Positions 52,386-61,669 of a DNA stretch of 64,000 nucleotides are shown one piece after another; within the stretch, counting starts at the first letter, position 1, and each line of letters starts with the position of its first letter. The translations under genes and the position numbers were made by a program. Below the pieces are notes generated by a model, which saw only the letters and a list, made by a program, of their open reading frames with translations, did no database searches and was not told the DNA's origin. The DNA is taken from NCBI GenBank assembly GCA_937926785.1, contig CALBBQ010000008.1:1-64000 (forward strand), written 5' to 3'. Origin of the DNA: an uncultured Bacteroidales bacterium. Its GTDB lineage: Bacteria > Bacteroidota > Bacteroidia > Bacteroidales > Tenuifilaceae.

Positions 52386-53889
52386 TTTTGCTGATGTGTT
52401 GGAATGCTTTACAAATATAGTTAAGGATATCGGAGGCGCACAAGCTAATTTGTCCAAAATCGACTGCGGCTATGTCGCCGGCAAGCCCATGGATGTATAC
52501 ACCAGTGATGGCTGCTTCTTCTGGAGGAAGCCCACGGGCCAGCAATCCTGTCATTATTCCGCTAAGCACATCACCGCTACCGCCCGTGGCCATACCCGGA
52601 TTGCCGGTGGAGTTGAAATGTACATTACCGTTTGGTAAAACCACCCTGGTATATGCACCTTTAAGCACAATTATCACCTTGTATTTCTTAGCCATATCAA
52701 TAGCACGCTCCATCCTTTCCCAGTTACTTTGCGATTTTCCGAAAATCCTATCAAACTCGCCGGGATGAGGAGTTAGAATGACCTGAGTGCTTACTTTCTC
52801 CAGCAGGTAGATGTTATCCGATAGGATGTTGAGTGCATCAGCGTCAATCACTATGGGTTTCCGGGCAATGCTTAGAAGTTTTGTAAGCATTTCCCTTGTG
52901 CTTTGCTCAACTCCAATGCCGGGTCCAACGCATAGGGCGTTGTATTTTTCCAAATTAGGGAATTCCGTGAGATGCTTGTCGCAACTATCGATGCTGGCCA
53001 TTGCTTCCGGTACATTTATCTGAGCAACGGTGTACCCGGCTTTGGGAACGTGCATGGTTACCAGTCCGCTTCCGCTTCGAACCGCTGCTTTTGCACTTAG
53101 GCATGCAGCACCCATCATACCATACGAACCTGCAATAACCAGTGCATGGCCAAAATTGCCCTTATGGGCAAAGCGCGTGGGGTTCTGGAAATCGGTGTTT
53201 ATGCTCGGTAGGGTTGTATAGAAAAAATTCGAAGGGGTGTGCTTAATAGCTTCAGGATGCAGACCAATGGGAAGCACCACCCAATTCTTCACGTACGGTT
53301 CATTTTCCGCCATGAAAAACGAAAGCTTGGGAAACTGTAAGCTCAGGCAGAAATCTGCTGCAATAACCGGGTTCGGGTTAGGATTGGGGTTCTCCTCACC
53401 AAATAGGCCCGAGGGTATATCTATGGCAATCTTTGTCGATTTTGATAAGTTGATGTGATGGATAAGCTCAGCAGTTAAACCCACAATGGGCTTGCTTAAG
53501 CCGGTCCCAAAAAGTGCATCAACAACCAGGTCGTCAGGGTAAAGTTCCGGAAAATCTTTTTTGTCCTTTATTAAGGTAACCGATGACGAAATGTCCGTTA
53601 ACCTGGTAAGATTTATTGAAAAATCGGGGCTGTAGTTTTCCGATTTGAGGTAGTAACAGAGGGCATTGTAACCCGCATTTGTAAGCAAACGGGCAAGAGC
53701 AAGCCCGTCGCCACCATTATTGCCAGGTCCGCAAAAAATTTTTATGCACCTGTTCTTATGGTACTTACTCCTGAACCAGTTAAAGAGAGCTGTGGCTGCA
53801 CGCTCCATCAGGTCGATGGAGGTAATAGGTTCATGATCAATAGTGTACTGATCAATGCTTTTTATCTGGTTGGTCCTGAAGATTTTCAT
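52375..53889 (-). CDS. nnr: Bifunctional NAD(P)H-hydrate epimerase / dehydratase
   Basis: Repairs damaged NAD(P)H hydrates. The N-terminal YjeF_N epimerase domain (about 1-210) has FCGPGNNGGDGLALARLL. The C-terminal ribokinase-like ADP-dependent dehydratase (about 225-504) has HKGNFGHALVIAGSYGMMGA, LTPHPGEFDRIFG and the catalytic loop GNPGMATGGSGDVLSGIM. 504 residues is a normal length for the fused form. The start MKIFRTNQIKSID at 53889 is preferred over 53913, where the -7 element would be inside the gene. Confidence 0.95.
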   Translation of the reverse strand: MKIFRTNQIKSIDQYTIDHEPITSIDLMERAATALFNWFRSKYHKNRCIKIFCGPGNNGGDGLALARLLTNAGYNALCYYLKSENYSPDFSINLTRLTDISSSVTLIKDKKDFPELYPDDLVVDALFGTGLSKPIVGLTAELIHHINLSKSTKIAIDIPSGLFGEENPNPNPNPVIAADFCLSLQFPKLSFFMAENEPYVKNWVVLPIGLHPEAIKHTPSNFFYTTLPSINTDFQNPTRFAHKGNFGHALVIAGSYGMMGAACLSAKAAVRSGSGLVTMHVPKAGYTVAQINVPEAMASIDSCDKHLTEFPNLEKYNALCVGPGIGVEQSTREMLTKLLSIARKPIVIDADALNILSDNIYLLEKVSTQVILTPHPGEFDRIFGKSQSNWERMERAIDMAKKYKVIIVLKGAYTRVVLPNGNVHFNSTGNPGMATGGSGDVLSGIMTGLLARGLPPEEAAITGVYIHGLAGDIAAVDFGQISLCASDILNYICKAFQHISKNED

Positions 53890-53910
53890 GGTATTACCGG
53901 GATTGCTTGG

Positions 53911-53918
53911 CAAAATTA
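53911..53918 (-). promoter_or_regulatory. -7 promoter element of the nnr gene
   Basis: Minus-strand TAATTTTG, 21 bases before the ATG at 53889; it excludes the longer start at 53913. Confidence 0.5.
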
Positions 53919-54036
53919 CGTAATATTTAAGATGATTAACCGGTGTGTTTTACAAACTAAAACCTGAAAGCCATAAATGCTTTTAGCCTTTAGTAAAATA
54001 AGCTTTACAAAAACATTATACAACATTTTTTGAGTA

Positions 54037-54067
54037 TTTGGAAATAACCCTTAAAATACTATTTTTG
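54037..54067 (+). promoter_or_regulatory. Promoter of the POT transporter gene
   Basis: -33 TTTG (54037-54040), 19-base gap, perfect -7 TATTTTTG (54060-54067), 41 bases before the ATG. Confidence 0.6.
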
Positions 54068-54108
54068 TCAATCTTAACAAAAAAGAAGATAAACCAAAAC
54101 CATATCTT

Positions 54109-55917
54109 ATGCTTAAAAATCATCCTAAAGGTTTGCTGGTAGCGTTCTTTTCCAATATGGGTGAGCGCTTTGGCTTTTACACCATGATGGCTATCCTGGT
54201 GTTGTTCCTTCAAGCCAAGTATGGCCTTTCCGCTGAGGAAGCCGGGGGGTACTACAGTTGGTTTTACTTTGCCATTTATGCGCTTGCTCTTGTTGGCGGG
54301 TTAATAGCGGATGCTACAAACAGGTATAAAACGGTTATCCTGTTAGGCATCATTGTTATGTTTGGAGGCTATGCCATGATTGCCATGCCAGGTATGTCGT
54401 TGAACATGACTTTGCTGGGGCTCTTTACCATTGCATTTGGTAACGGATTGTTTAAGGGGAACCTTCAGGCGGTTGTTGGCCAAATGTACGACGATCCGCA
54501 GTACTCCAAGGTGCGCGACACCGGCTTTATGATTTTTTACATGGGCATTAACATTGGAGCTTTCTTTGCTCCATTTGTAGCCACCGGCATTCGTAACTGG
54601 TTCCTTCGCAGCCAGGGCTTTGAGCACGATGCCAGTTTGCCTTCGCTTTGTCACGCTTTTCTGAATGGTAAGGTTACCGATCCTGATAGTCTGGCCAAGT
54701 TCGAGAGCCTGGCCAGCAAAGTTTCGGGTGCAGCTGTAGCCGGTACCGAACAGCTGACCGATTTTGCCCATAGGTATATTGAAGCCTTCTCCAGAGGCTA
54801 TAACTGGGCCTTTGGCATTGCTGCAGGAGCAATGGTAATATCGCTGCTAGTGTACATTATCTTTAATAAGCAGCTACCCAACAAGGAGAAAAAGGTAAGC
54901 GCTGCTCCCGCAGCAGGTTCACTATTTACCAAGAAAAGCTTGATGAACATAATTGTTCCTGTATTGCTGGTTGCCATAACCGGAGTAATTTTCTGGCTTC
55001 TTGGTGCTGAGGTCGCTCTTGGCCTTGCCATTGGCCTGTTCTTTGGCTTTGTGGCTATGATGTTTATGATGTCCACCAAGGAGGAGCTACCAAAAGTTAC
55101 CTCGTTGCTGCTGGTGTTTGTGGTGGTAATCTTCTTCTGGATGTCGTTCCACCAGAACGGGTTAACCCTTACCCTTTTTGCCCGCGATTACACGGTTAAA
55201 GAGGTAGGACCCTTTACCAACATATTCTTTCAGCTATGGTCAATGCTTACCTTTATTGGTACCATAGCTGGGTTAGTTATGATGTTTGGCCGTAAAGAGG
55301 TGCGCGAAAGGATAGTTGGTTTGCTGATGTTTCTGGGTTTAGGGTATGCCACCTACTACCAGGTACAGAACTACGGGCAAACAAACCCAATAGCCCCGGA
55401 AGTTTTCCAGTCGTTCAACCCCTTGTTCATTGTGGTACTCACCTTCCCGGTAATGGGTGCCTTTGCTTGGTTGAATAAGCGTAACATGGAACCATCGACC
55501 CCAAAAAAGATTGGCATAGGTATGATAATTGCCTCTATAGGCTTTGTGATAGTGCTGTTAGCCTCATTACATCTAACTGCTCCAAAAACCATTGAGGCGC
55601 AGGGACTAACCGAATGGGGCAGGGTTTCGCCCTACTGGTTAATCAGCAGCTACCTGGTTTTGACTATAGCAGAGTTATTCCTGAGTCCTATGGGGCTATC
55701 GTTTGTATCTAAGGTTGCCCCCCAGCGCTTTCAGGGTTTAATGCAGGGTGGTTGGTTGCTTGCAACTGCAATAGGTAATAAACTCCTCTTTGTGGGTAGT
55801 TTCTTCTGGGAAAGGATTGAACTCTGGCAGCTTTGGACTATATTCATCGTGTGCTGTATCTTGTCTGCCATCTTCATATTCTCCATAATGCGTAGGCTCG
55901 AGAATGCTACCCGGTAA
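54109..55917 (+). CDS. POT/PTR2-family peptide transporter
   Basis: A 602-residue proton-coupled di/tripeptide importer of the major facilitator superfamily. The start has the family motif GERFGFYTMMAILVLFLQ (ExxERFxxY), then GGLIADATNRYKTVILLGI and FGNGLFKGNLQAVVGQMYDD, with MGINIGAFFAPF and the late signature ISSYLVLTIAELFLSPMGLS. It is longer than E. coli DtpA because of a large insert (about 165-230) and two extra helices in the middle, as in many Bacteroidota members. The role would be peptide uptake for growth on protein. A strong terminator follows. Confidence 0.95.
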   Translation: MLKNHPKGLLVAFFSNMGERFGFYTMMAILVLFLQAKYGLSAEEAGGYYSWFYFAIYALALVGGLIADATNRYKTVILLGIIVMFGGYAMIAMPGMSLNMTLLGLFTIAFGNGLFKGNLQAVVGQMYDDPQYSKVRDTGFMIFYMGINIGAFFAPFVATGIRNWFLRSQGFEHDASLPSLCHAFLNGKVTDPDSLAKFESLASKVSGAAVAGTEQLTDFAHRYIEAFSRGYNWAFGIAAGAMVISLLVYIIFNKQLPNKEKKVSAAPAAGSLFTKKSLMNIIVPVLLVAITGVIFWLLGAEVALGLAIGLFFGFVAMMFMMSTKEELPKVTSLLLVFVVVIFFWMSFHQNGLTLTLFARDYTVKEVGPFTNIFFQLWSMLTFIGTIAGLVMMFGRKEVRERIVGLLMFLGLGYATYYQVQNYGQTNPIAPEVFQSFNPLFIVVLTFPVMGAFAWLNKRNMEPSTPKKIGIGMIIASIGFVIVLLASLHLTAPKTIEAQGLTEWGRVSPYWLISSYLVLTIAELFLSPMGLSFVSKVAPQRFQGLMQGGWLLATAIGNKLLFVGSFFWERIELWQLWTIFIVCCILSAIFIFSIMRRLENATR

Positions 55918-55943
55918 GGTTTTGTAATACCAAATATCTTTAG

Positions 55944-55977
55944 GAGGGAGCTCTCAAATCGGGCTCCCTCTTTTTTT
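55944..55977 (+). terminator. Terminator after the POT transporter
   Basis: Stem GAGGGAGC / GGCTCCCTC with a short loop, followed by a run of seven T. Confidence 0.85.
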
Positions 55978-56077
55978 AGCTTTCTGATATTTAATGGGTT
56001 TAGTTGAAAAAAAATCATTTAGTTTTAATTAACAGTTAGATCACGGATTTATCAAAATATTTTCTTGTAAAGTAGCA

Positions 56078-56103
56078 TTGTTAAAATAATTCGCTTACCT
56101 TTG
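56078..56103 (+). promoter_or_regulatory. Promoter of the RRM gene, with a long leader
   Basis: TTG (56078-56080), 15-base gap, perfect -7 TACCTTTG (56096-56103). The ATG is at 56233, so the leader would be about 120 bases, far longer than those of the other promoters in the window (8-35). The 55978-56232 stretch holds no gene. Confidence 0.5.
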
Positions 56104-56232
56104 TGACGAATTGAGCAACGCTTCAACTCCGAAATTTACCGCATCGTGCCGATTCCCGGTTAAAGTTCAGTTAGTTAAGCCAGTCCTCAGTTAAACAAAC
56201 AATTTTATCAATTATCAATTTAAATTAAGTTT

Positions 56233-56598
56233 ATGAACATTTACGTGTCAGGTCTGAGTTACCGCATTAACGATGACGACCTAAGGCAACTTTTCGAAGA
56301 GTACGGCCAGATTACATCGGCCAAAGTAATTACCGACAGGGAAACAGGGCGTTCGAGAGGATTCGGCTTTGTTGAGATGGCTAACGACGATGAGGCTCGC
56401 ACAGCTATCGAAGAACTTACCGGTGCTGAGTACGACGGTAAGGTAATCAGTGTATCGGAAGCAAAACCCAAGGCCGATAGGCCTCGTAGTGGTGGCTTTA
56501 ACCGTGAGCGCCGCGGAGGTTTTGACCGTGGTGAGCGCCGTGGTGGTTACGACCGCGATAATCGTGGTGGAAACCGTGGTGGACGTAGGGAATACTAA
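56233..56598 (+). CDS. Glycine-rich RRM RNA-binding protein
   Basis: 121 residues. One RNA recognition motif at residues 1-80, with RNP2 NIYVSGLSY and RNP1 [10 protein letters not shown]; both aromatic positions of RNP1 are present. It ends in a Gly/Arg tail ([20 protein letters not shown]) like that of cold-induced plant and cyanobacterial proteins. Such proteins bind single-stranded RNA and may act as RNA chaperones. The long leader upstream fits post-transcriptional or cold control, but this is inference. It has its own terminator. Confidence 0.95.
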   Translation: MNIYVSGLSYRINDDDLRQLFEEYGQITSAKVITDRETGRSRGFGFVEMANDDEARTAIEELTGAEYDGKVISVSEAKPKADRPRSGGFNRERRGGFDRGERRGGYDRDNRGGNRGGRREY

Positions 56599-56616
56599 AA
56601 GTTTCCAAGATACTGA

Positions 56617-56650
56617 GAAAGGCTGCCTGGGGCAGCCTTTTTTATTTTTT
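56617..56650 (+). terminator. Terminator after the RRM gene
   Basis: Stem AAAGGCTGCC (56618-56627 approx.) / GGCAGCCTTT, with a three-base loop and a T run. Confidence 0.85.
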
Positions 56651-56684
56651 TGTTTTCTCAGCACCATAAAATTTTGTAAATTTG
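56649..56684 (+). promoter_or_regulatory. Promoter of the chemoreceptor gene
   Basis: -33 TTTG (56649-56652), 24-base gap, perfect -7 TAAATTTG (56677-56684). It lies after the terminator of the RRM gene, so the chemoreceptor must start downstream of about 56690. Confidence 0.55.
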
Positions 56685-56707
56685 GGAATAACCTAAACGT
56701 TTGGAGT

Positions 56708-58279
56708 ATTAGTTGGAACAATTACAAAATCGGTACTAAACTGGCTATAGGGTTTGGCTTGGTGATGCTGCTGTTTGGTATCCTAGGATTAGTACTCATA
56801 TTTGACTTTTTCAGAATTAACCGAATGGCAAACTCGTTGGCAAAGGAGTCGTTTCCGCTTACCGTTATTGCTAACAAAATAGCCTTTTCTGCTCAAAAGG
56901 CTATGTATGCCCAGCGTGCATACCGATATACTGAGGATGAAGTTTACCTAAACGAAGGTCGTAAACATTTTGATACTTTGCGAATTTATCTTAAAGAGGC
57001 TGAAAACCTGATTGCTAAGTACCCTTCATTATCAAAATTTTCTAACTCGGTGAAATCTACTCAAGCCGCTCTGGACGAATATGAAACCTTACTTGCAGAG
57101 ACCGTTGAGCTGAACCGAAAGAAAGCTGCTAATAATGCAATAATAGCCAACACCCCCTCCCGAGCTGCTGAACTAAGGGCTCTGAACGAGCAGTACGCAG
57201 CCAGAATTAAAGTTTTAGGAGACCTGCGCAGATCCTCATCAAACCACCTGCTTGAGGAGTTTTATAAAGTAGCAGAGGAGGGAATGCGGGTAACACAACA
57301 AGTTGCTGATAAAACCATTTCCATATCTTCCAGATCAATCATTGAAGCGTTTGGTGGGTACTTGTTGGTTTTGTTCATTGCAGTTCTTTTCGCCTTTGTT
57401 TTCACCAATATGATTAAAAAGCCAATTGGGATGTGTGTTGAGTTTGCCAAGAAAATTGCTGCGGGAGATCTCAGACAGAACATTGAATCGAGCAGCAACG
57501 ATGAGATAGGTGAGTTGATTCGGAACCTTCAAATCATGGGGGAAAGATTGAATGTAATGATAAAAGAAATTTTGCAAGGTGCAGAGGGAATTAATGGAGC
57601 AAGCAACGAAATAAGTTCTCTTTCGCAGACACTTTCAGATGGTTCAAACCGACAGGCTGCATCAACCGAAGAAGTGTCGGCCTCAATGGAAGAAATCGCT
57701 TCAAATATCCAACAAAATGCTGAGAACGCCCTTCTTACTGAAAAAATAACGATTAATGCGGTTCAGGAAATAAAAATTGGGAATAAGTCTACCAACGATA
57801 CCGCCCAAACAATGAAAAAAATTGCTGAAAAAATATCGATTATCAATGATATTGCTTTTCAAACTAACATACTTGCCCTAAATGCAGCCGTTGAAGCAGC
57901 CAGGGCTGGTGAACATGGCAGAGGGTTTGCTGTGGTTGCCTCAGAAGTAAGAAAATTGGCAGAGCGCAGCAGGGTGGCTGCTGATGAGATCCAAGCCCTT
58001 TCATCTAAAGGGGTCAGCGTTTCGCAAGATGCTGGTGATAGGTTATCCAAGATTGTCGCCGAGATTGAGCGTACCTCTCAGCTAGTTCAGGATATTACTG
58101 CTGCCAGTAAAGAACAATCCAGTGGAACCGAACAGGTAAATAATGCAATCCAGCAACTTAATGACGTGACTCAGCAGAATGCCAGTATGTCAACACAGCT
58201 TGCCACTAGCTCTGAGGAATTGACGGCTCAGGCTGAACAACTTAAACAAATGGTCTCCTACTTTAAACTTAAGAATTAG
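56708..58279 (+). CDS. Methyl-accepting chemotaxis protein, probable ATT start
   Basis: 523 residues if the ATT at 56708 is the start (reading [16 protein letters not shown], the usual N-terminus of this group). TM1 at about 12-34; a helical periplasmic sensor with the four-helix look (about 35-190); TM2 at about 205-228; HAMP at about 230-285; then the signalling domain with the highly conserved hairpin tip [20 protein letters not shown] and [20 protein letters not shown]. No ATG, GTG or TTG is in frame between the RRM stop and 56708; the next ones are TTG 56758, GTG 56761 and ATG 56764, which would cut off part of TM1. The open frame upstream runs through the RRM gene and is not coding. Confidence 0.85.
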   Translation: MSWNNYKIGTKLAIGFGLVMLLFGILGLVLIFDFFRINRMANSLAKESFPLTVIANKIAFSAQKAMYAQRAYRYTEDEVYLNEGRKHFDTLRIYLKEAENLIAKYPSLSKFSNSVKSTQAALDEYETLLAETVELNRKKAANNAIIANTPSRAAELRALNEQYAARIKVLGDLRRSSSNHLLEEFYKVAEEGMRVTQQVADKTISISSRSIIEAFGGYLLVLFIAVLFAFVFTNMIKKPIGMCVEFAKKIAAGDLRQNIESSSNDEIGELIRNLQIMGERLNVMIKEILQGAEGINGASNEISSLSQTLSDGSNRQAASTEEVSASMEEIASNIQQNAENALLTEKITINAVQEIKIGNKSTNDTAQTMKKIAEKISIINDIAFQTNILALNAAVEAARAGEHGRGFAVVASEVRKLAERSRVAADEIQALSSKGVSVSQDAGDRLSKIVAEIERTSQLVQDITAASKEQSSGTEQVNNAIQQLNDVTQQNASMSTQLATSSEELTAQAEQLKQMVSYFKLKN

Positions 58280-58467
58280 CTTCGCTTTTCATAGTTATCC
58301 CCAATCCAATGAGTGTTGGCATAAATCCAACAGAGCAGGAGAGATATGTTTGTTAAGCAACTAGTTGGTTTCAGACCTCATTCCTTGAAACCGATAACCC
58401 GGTGCGCGCTGAACAGCATTCAAATGAGAGGAAAGAAAGATACCTAATTGAATTTTGACGAAGAGTA
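58280..58467. other. Intergenic stretch with no recognisable feature
   Basis: The region between the chemoreceptor and the small membrane-anchored gene holds no gene that I can support. There is a short inverted repeat GGTTTCA / TTGAAACC at about 58368-58392 without a T run. Confidence 0.4.
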
Positions 58468-58848
58468 TCAATGATCGCCTGCTCTTTCAAGTTTAAAAGC
58501 AAAGTACTTGGTGTTTCCCCGCCACGGAACCCTGATGTACCGTTTTTTGAAGTGAACATTAACCCTTTCGCCGGTTAGGGCTGCTTCCTCGAGCTGCCTG
58601 ATCAACTCCTTGTTTCGGCGCTCAACGGAGAAATCAAAGGTTTCGGCAATGGGGCTGGTGCCCTTAAGAGCTCCGAACGACTCAAGCCCAAGCTTGGCCT
58701 CGTAGGTTTTAAAGATTACCCCTTTCTGGCTAATGCGTATTATTTTACCTGCCATTACCCCTTCCTCGTAGGTTCCCCAGTAAAGGAACGCTGCAATGGC
58801 AATGATTACGAGCAAGATGACAAAGAGTATCCGCCGAAAGATTCTCAT
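58468..58848 (-). CDS. Small membrane-anchored protein of unknown function
   Basis: 126 residues. TM at about 5-24, then a beta-rich domain: YEEGVMAGKIIRISQKGVIF, KTYEAKLGLE, FDFSVERRNKELIRQLEEA, and RYIRVPWRGNTKYFAFKLER. This is the small Bacteroidota family that databases often call '6-phosphogluconate dehydrogenase'; the sequence has nothing of that enzyme and the name should not be used. It lies 23 bases after the aldehyde oxidoreductase gene and is probably in the same transcript. Function unknown. Confidence 0.75.
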   Translation of the reverse strand: MRIFRRILFVILLVIIAIAAFLYWGTYEEGVMAGKIIRISQKGVIFKTYEAKLGLESFGALKGTSPIAETFDFSVERRNKELIRQLEEAALTGERVNVHFKKRYIRVPWRGNTKYFAFKLERAGDH

Positions 58849-58871
58849 CTTTTTTTTCCAAAATTTAACAA

Positions 58872-60758
58872 TTAGTGGAATTCCAAAAGCGATTCATGAA
58901 TACCTTTATGGATTTCGTACCAAAAATCAAGTGCTGCAGCCCGCTTGTCCTCATTAAAATATTTAATCCATTTTTCAAGTTCAGGGCTATTTATGCCATC
59001 AATATCCTTCTTCTTTTTTAGGAAAGTGTAGATGAAATCGATGTTTCGTTCGCTTTCCCAAAAGATAGAGGCATTGCGGCTGTTTATCCGGCTTGCGGTA
59101 AGTAGCACCGATCGGCTGAACTTCTCCTTCAGTCCGTATAGCTGTTCAATTACTTCAGGAAGAATATCCTCTGCCCAAGCACGGTGGAATCGGCACATTC
59201 CCAGGTTGTCCATAACCAGCTCGTTGAGCATGCGTTTGGCGTTCTGCTTACCCAGCTCACGAGGAGGGAGAAAATCCTTTCCGTAGTACATGTAGTACTT
59301 GCCCATGATGGCCATGGGCGAGAGGACGCCCGGAGTCCAGTACTGGTTGGGCACCATCCAACCGGAGCGTGCAAAGCCAATGTAAACAAACCGATCTAGA
59401 ACTTCAGTACCTTTCCGACGGGCTAAATGGCGCGCCAGTTTACGGGCTCCTTCGCGCAGGTGAAAGGCGCCGTTGGGGTTTACCATCTGGTCGAGTAGGG
59501 CTATGCCGATGTTGGCATTATGCAAGGAATCCTCAACGATACTAAAATTTTCGGGGGTGAATACCGGAACCTGCTTGACTCCCAGTTCCTCAGGGGCAAT
59601 GAGTCCATCGGCCATGCAGTCCATGAGCCACGATAGTACCCCTCCAACCGAGATAGCATCGAAACCTAGCATGTCGGCATGGTGGTTCAGCTTCTCAGCC
59701 GCACGCTGGTCGAATATGCCACATAGCGGGCCCATGGTTTGGTAGGGTTCGTAATCTTTTTTGAACTCGCCGTGCATCTTTTTACATACCGCCCCGCAGG
59801 GTTCCCCGCAGGTTCGCTGCTGTTTGGTTTTAATGGTTTCCTCGTTAAACTGCTTAAGGTAGTGGTTAACGATAAAATCGTTATGAATTTTCAGCCTTTC
59901 CTCTTCGGTCATGTAGATGGTCCGGTAGTTAAAGGCCATAATATCGCCCTTTATGGTGGCGTAGTTCACGCCAAAGGTACCGCCGGTTTCAAACTTGGGA
60001 TCGAATCGGTACTTGGTGGTTGCCTCCATATCCTTGGCGGCCAGACGTTTCTGGTAGCGATCCTCAAACCAGCTATCGGCTACGGTTCGGTCTCGGAAGT
60101 CCTCATCGATATATGTACCACCGTAGATGATCGCCACGATGTTATGCTGTTGCACCAGCTTGGTGCCAAAGCCCCCACGACCAGCCCAGGTGTCAACATA
60201 AGTGATCTCTCCCTTCCGAATGGGAGCCGATGCAATTGCTCCAAAATCGGTGTATAGCGATGCCGGTCCCGTTGCCAGTACCCGTGGTTCGTTTTCGTAC
60301 CGGTTGCCAAAGGTGTCGAGTGCATGCTGCATCATGGCGTAAACACCACCCCGCCCTTGCGACCATATGGTGCGTGGCCGAACGGGTAGCAGCTCTACCT
60401 CTATCTCTTCCCCATGAATACGGTTCAGGTAGAGTATGGATGGTGCTGCTGCCTTTCCTACTATTGAAAACATGTTTATCCCAAGGTTATCGAACACGAG
60501 TCCCGCTCCTCCCATGGAAGATATGTAGAACCCATGCCAGCATGGCGAAATACCATTTACAATGAGCCTGTTGGAACCCGGAAAAATGGAACCTGCCAGT
60601 AAACCCACTCCAATGTTCAGACTGTTATGCTTGTGTGAGAGATGGATTCCTAAATCGATGGGCCCAAAGAAATCGCCAACATTGTAGCGGATAACCTTGT
60701 AAAAGCCGCTGGCTGCATCAATCATCATCACCTTGATGGTTGGTTTGCTTGAGTTCAT
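58872..60758 (-). CDS. Aldehyde:ferredoxin oxidoreductase (tungsten/molybdenum pterin)
   Basis: 628 residues. Oxidises aldehydes to acids, or the reverse, with ferredoxin, using a tungsten or molybdenum bispterin and one [4Fe-4S] cluster. The N-terminal domain has SRLIVNGISPCWHGFYISSM-type motifs; the pterin/cluster area has CGEPCGAVCKKMHGEF and GPLCGIFD, with a Cys set for the cluster (the exact Cys ligands were not mapped). WAGRGGFGTKLVQQHN and GVLSWLMDCM are also family blocks. The frame is open to 60782, but a -7 element at 60780-60787 fixes the start at 60758 (MNSSKPTIK). The enzyme points to an anaerobic fermenter. No pterin-synthesis or ferredoxin gene is close by. Confidence 0.93.
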   Translation of the reverse strand: MNSSKPTIKVMMIDAASGFYKVIRYNVGDFFGPIDLGIHLSHKHNSLNIGVGLLAGSIFPGSNRLIVNGISPCWHGFYISSMGGAGLVFDNLGINMFSIVGKAAAPSILYLNRIHGEEIEVELLPVRPRTIWSQGRGGVYAMMQHALDTFGNRYENEPRVLATGPASLYTDFGAIASAPIRKGEITYVDTWAGRGGFGTKLVQQHNIVAIIYGGTYIDEDFRDRTVADSWFEDRYQKRLAAKDMEATTKYRFDPKFETGGTFGVNYATIKGDIMAFNYRTIYMTEEERLKIHNDFIVNHYLKQFNEETIKTKQQRTCGEPCGAVCKKMHGEFKKDYEPYQTMGPLCGIFDQRAAEKLNHHADMLGFDAISVGGVLSWLMDCMADGLIAPEELGVKQVPVFTPENFSIVEDSLHNANIGIALLDQMVNPNGAFHLREGARKLARHLARRKGTEVLDRFVYIGFARSGWMVPNQYWTPGVLSPMAIMGKYYMYYGKDFLPPRELGKQNAKRMLNELVMDNLGMCRFHRAWAEDILPEVIEQLYGLKEKFSRSVLLTASRINSRNASIFWESERNIDFIYTFLKKKKDIDGINSPELEKWIKYFNEDKRAAALDFWYEIHKGIHESLLEFH

Positions 60759-60779
60759 AGGTAATTTTTTATAGCTCTG

Positions 60780-60787
60780 CAAAAATA
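60780..60787 (-). promoter_or_regulatory. -7 promoter element of the aldehyde oxidoreductase gene
   Basis: Minus-strand TATTTTTG, 21 bases before the ATG at 60758; it excludes the longer start. Confidence 0.5.
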
Positions 60788-60897
60788 GCGATTATAAAAT
60801 CATCTGTTAATAAAATAACAGAATTTAGCATTCCCTGCAATTTATCAAATTGAACTAAGAGATGAATGCTTTTTTGAACATAAAATGTAGATCAAAG

Positions 60898-60924
60898 TTG
60901 ATAATAGAAATTCATCTATTTTTG
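60898..60924 (+). promoter_or_regulatory. Promoter of the HAD phosphatase gene
   Basis: TTG (60898-60900), 16-base gap, perfect -7 TATTTTTG (60917-60924), 19 bases before ATG 60944. It rules out the GTG at 60926 as start. Confidence 0.6.
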
Positions 60925-60943
60925 CGTGGAAAATACAGTGCAA

Positions 60944-61660
60944 ATGATTCTAAACTTCTTTTTCAAGCACAACGCCTATAAGCATGTGTTCTTTGACTTG
61001 GATCGGACGCTATGGGATTTTGAGCAGAACATGCGTGATGCGCTGAAGGATATCTTTTTTGAGCATCAGTTGGACACTGTTTTCCCAGATCTTCCCACAT
61101 TTATCAATACCTTTAACCAGAAAAACAATTACTTGTGGGATAAATACCTTAAAGGTGAGATGACCAAAGAGGTTTTACGGTATAAGCGTTTTGAGGCTAC
61201 GCTGGAGGATTATGGTTTGGTTAACCCGCGGCTGGCTAAGACCATAGGTGAGGAGTACCTGAATGTTATGCCCCTGAAAACCACTTTGATACCCGGTTCC
61301 AGGGAGATTCTTGAGTACCTTTCGGAAAGGTATAAGTTGCATGTTATATCAAACGGGTTCCAGGAAGTACAGCTGCCAAAGCTCCAACGGAGCCATATTG
61401 CCAAGTATTTCCAATGGATTGTGACTTCAGAACAGTCGGGTTATCATAAACCCGATGCGCGTGCTTTTGCTTATGCCCTTTCTAAGGCGAATGCCCGTAA
61501 AGATGAAAGCATTATGGTAGGCGATGATCTGGAGATAGATATTGCTGGAGCAAAAAAGTTTGGCATGGATCAGATTTACTTTAACCCAAGCAAAACCCCT
61601 CACCGGATAAAGGTAACCTTTGAGGTGAGGGATCTGAGAGAGATTAAAGAGTATCTTTAG
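60944..61660 (+). CDS. HAD-family nucleotidase (YjjG type)
   Basis: 238 residues. Haloacid-dehalogenase fold with motif 1 FFDLDRTLWDFEQN (nucleophile Asp), a helical cap, motif 2 HVISNGFQEVQLPK, motif 3 HKPDARAF and motif 4 VGDDLEIDIAGAKKFGMD. The DRTLWDFEQN start is that of the YjjG group, 5'-nucleotidases that clear non-canonical pyrimidine nucleotides. ATG 60944 is chosen from the promoter. It converges with dnaB, nine bases apart. Confidence 0.88.
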   Translation: MILNFFFKHNAYKHVFFDLDRTLWDFEQNMRDALKDIFFEHQLDTVFPDLPTFINTFNQKNNYLWDKYLKGEMTKEVLRYKRFEATLEDYGLVNPRLAKTIGEEYLNVMPLKTTLIPGSREILEYLSERYKLHVISNGFQEVQLPKLQRSHIAKYFQWIVTSEQSGYHKPDARAFAYALSKANARKDESIMVGDDLEIDIAGAKKFGMDQIYFNPSKTPHRIKVTFEVRDLREIKEYL

Positions 61661-61669
61661 CTGCTGGTA

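Noticed and set aside
56450..56707. Long reading frame joining the RRM gene region to the chemoreceptor
   Set aside because: It runs through the RRM gene in another frame, then through a terminator and a promoter; Ser/Val repeats in this frame are the shadow of the Gly/Arg codons.
58468..58848. 6-phosphogluconate dehydrogenase
   Set aside because: The protein is 126 residues with a TM helix and has none of that enzyme's motifs; the name is a database error.
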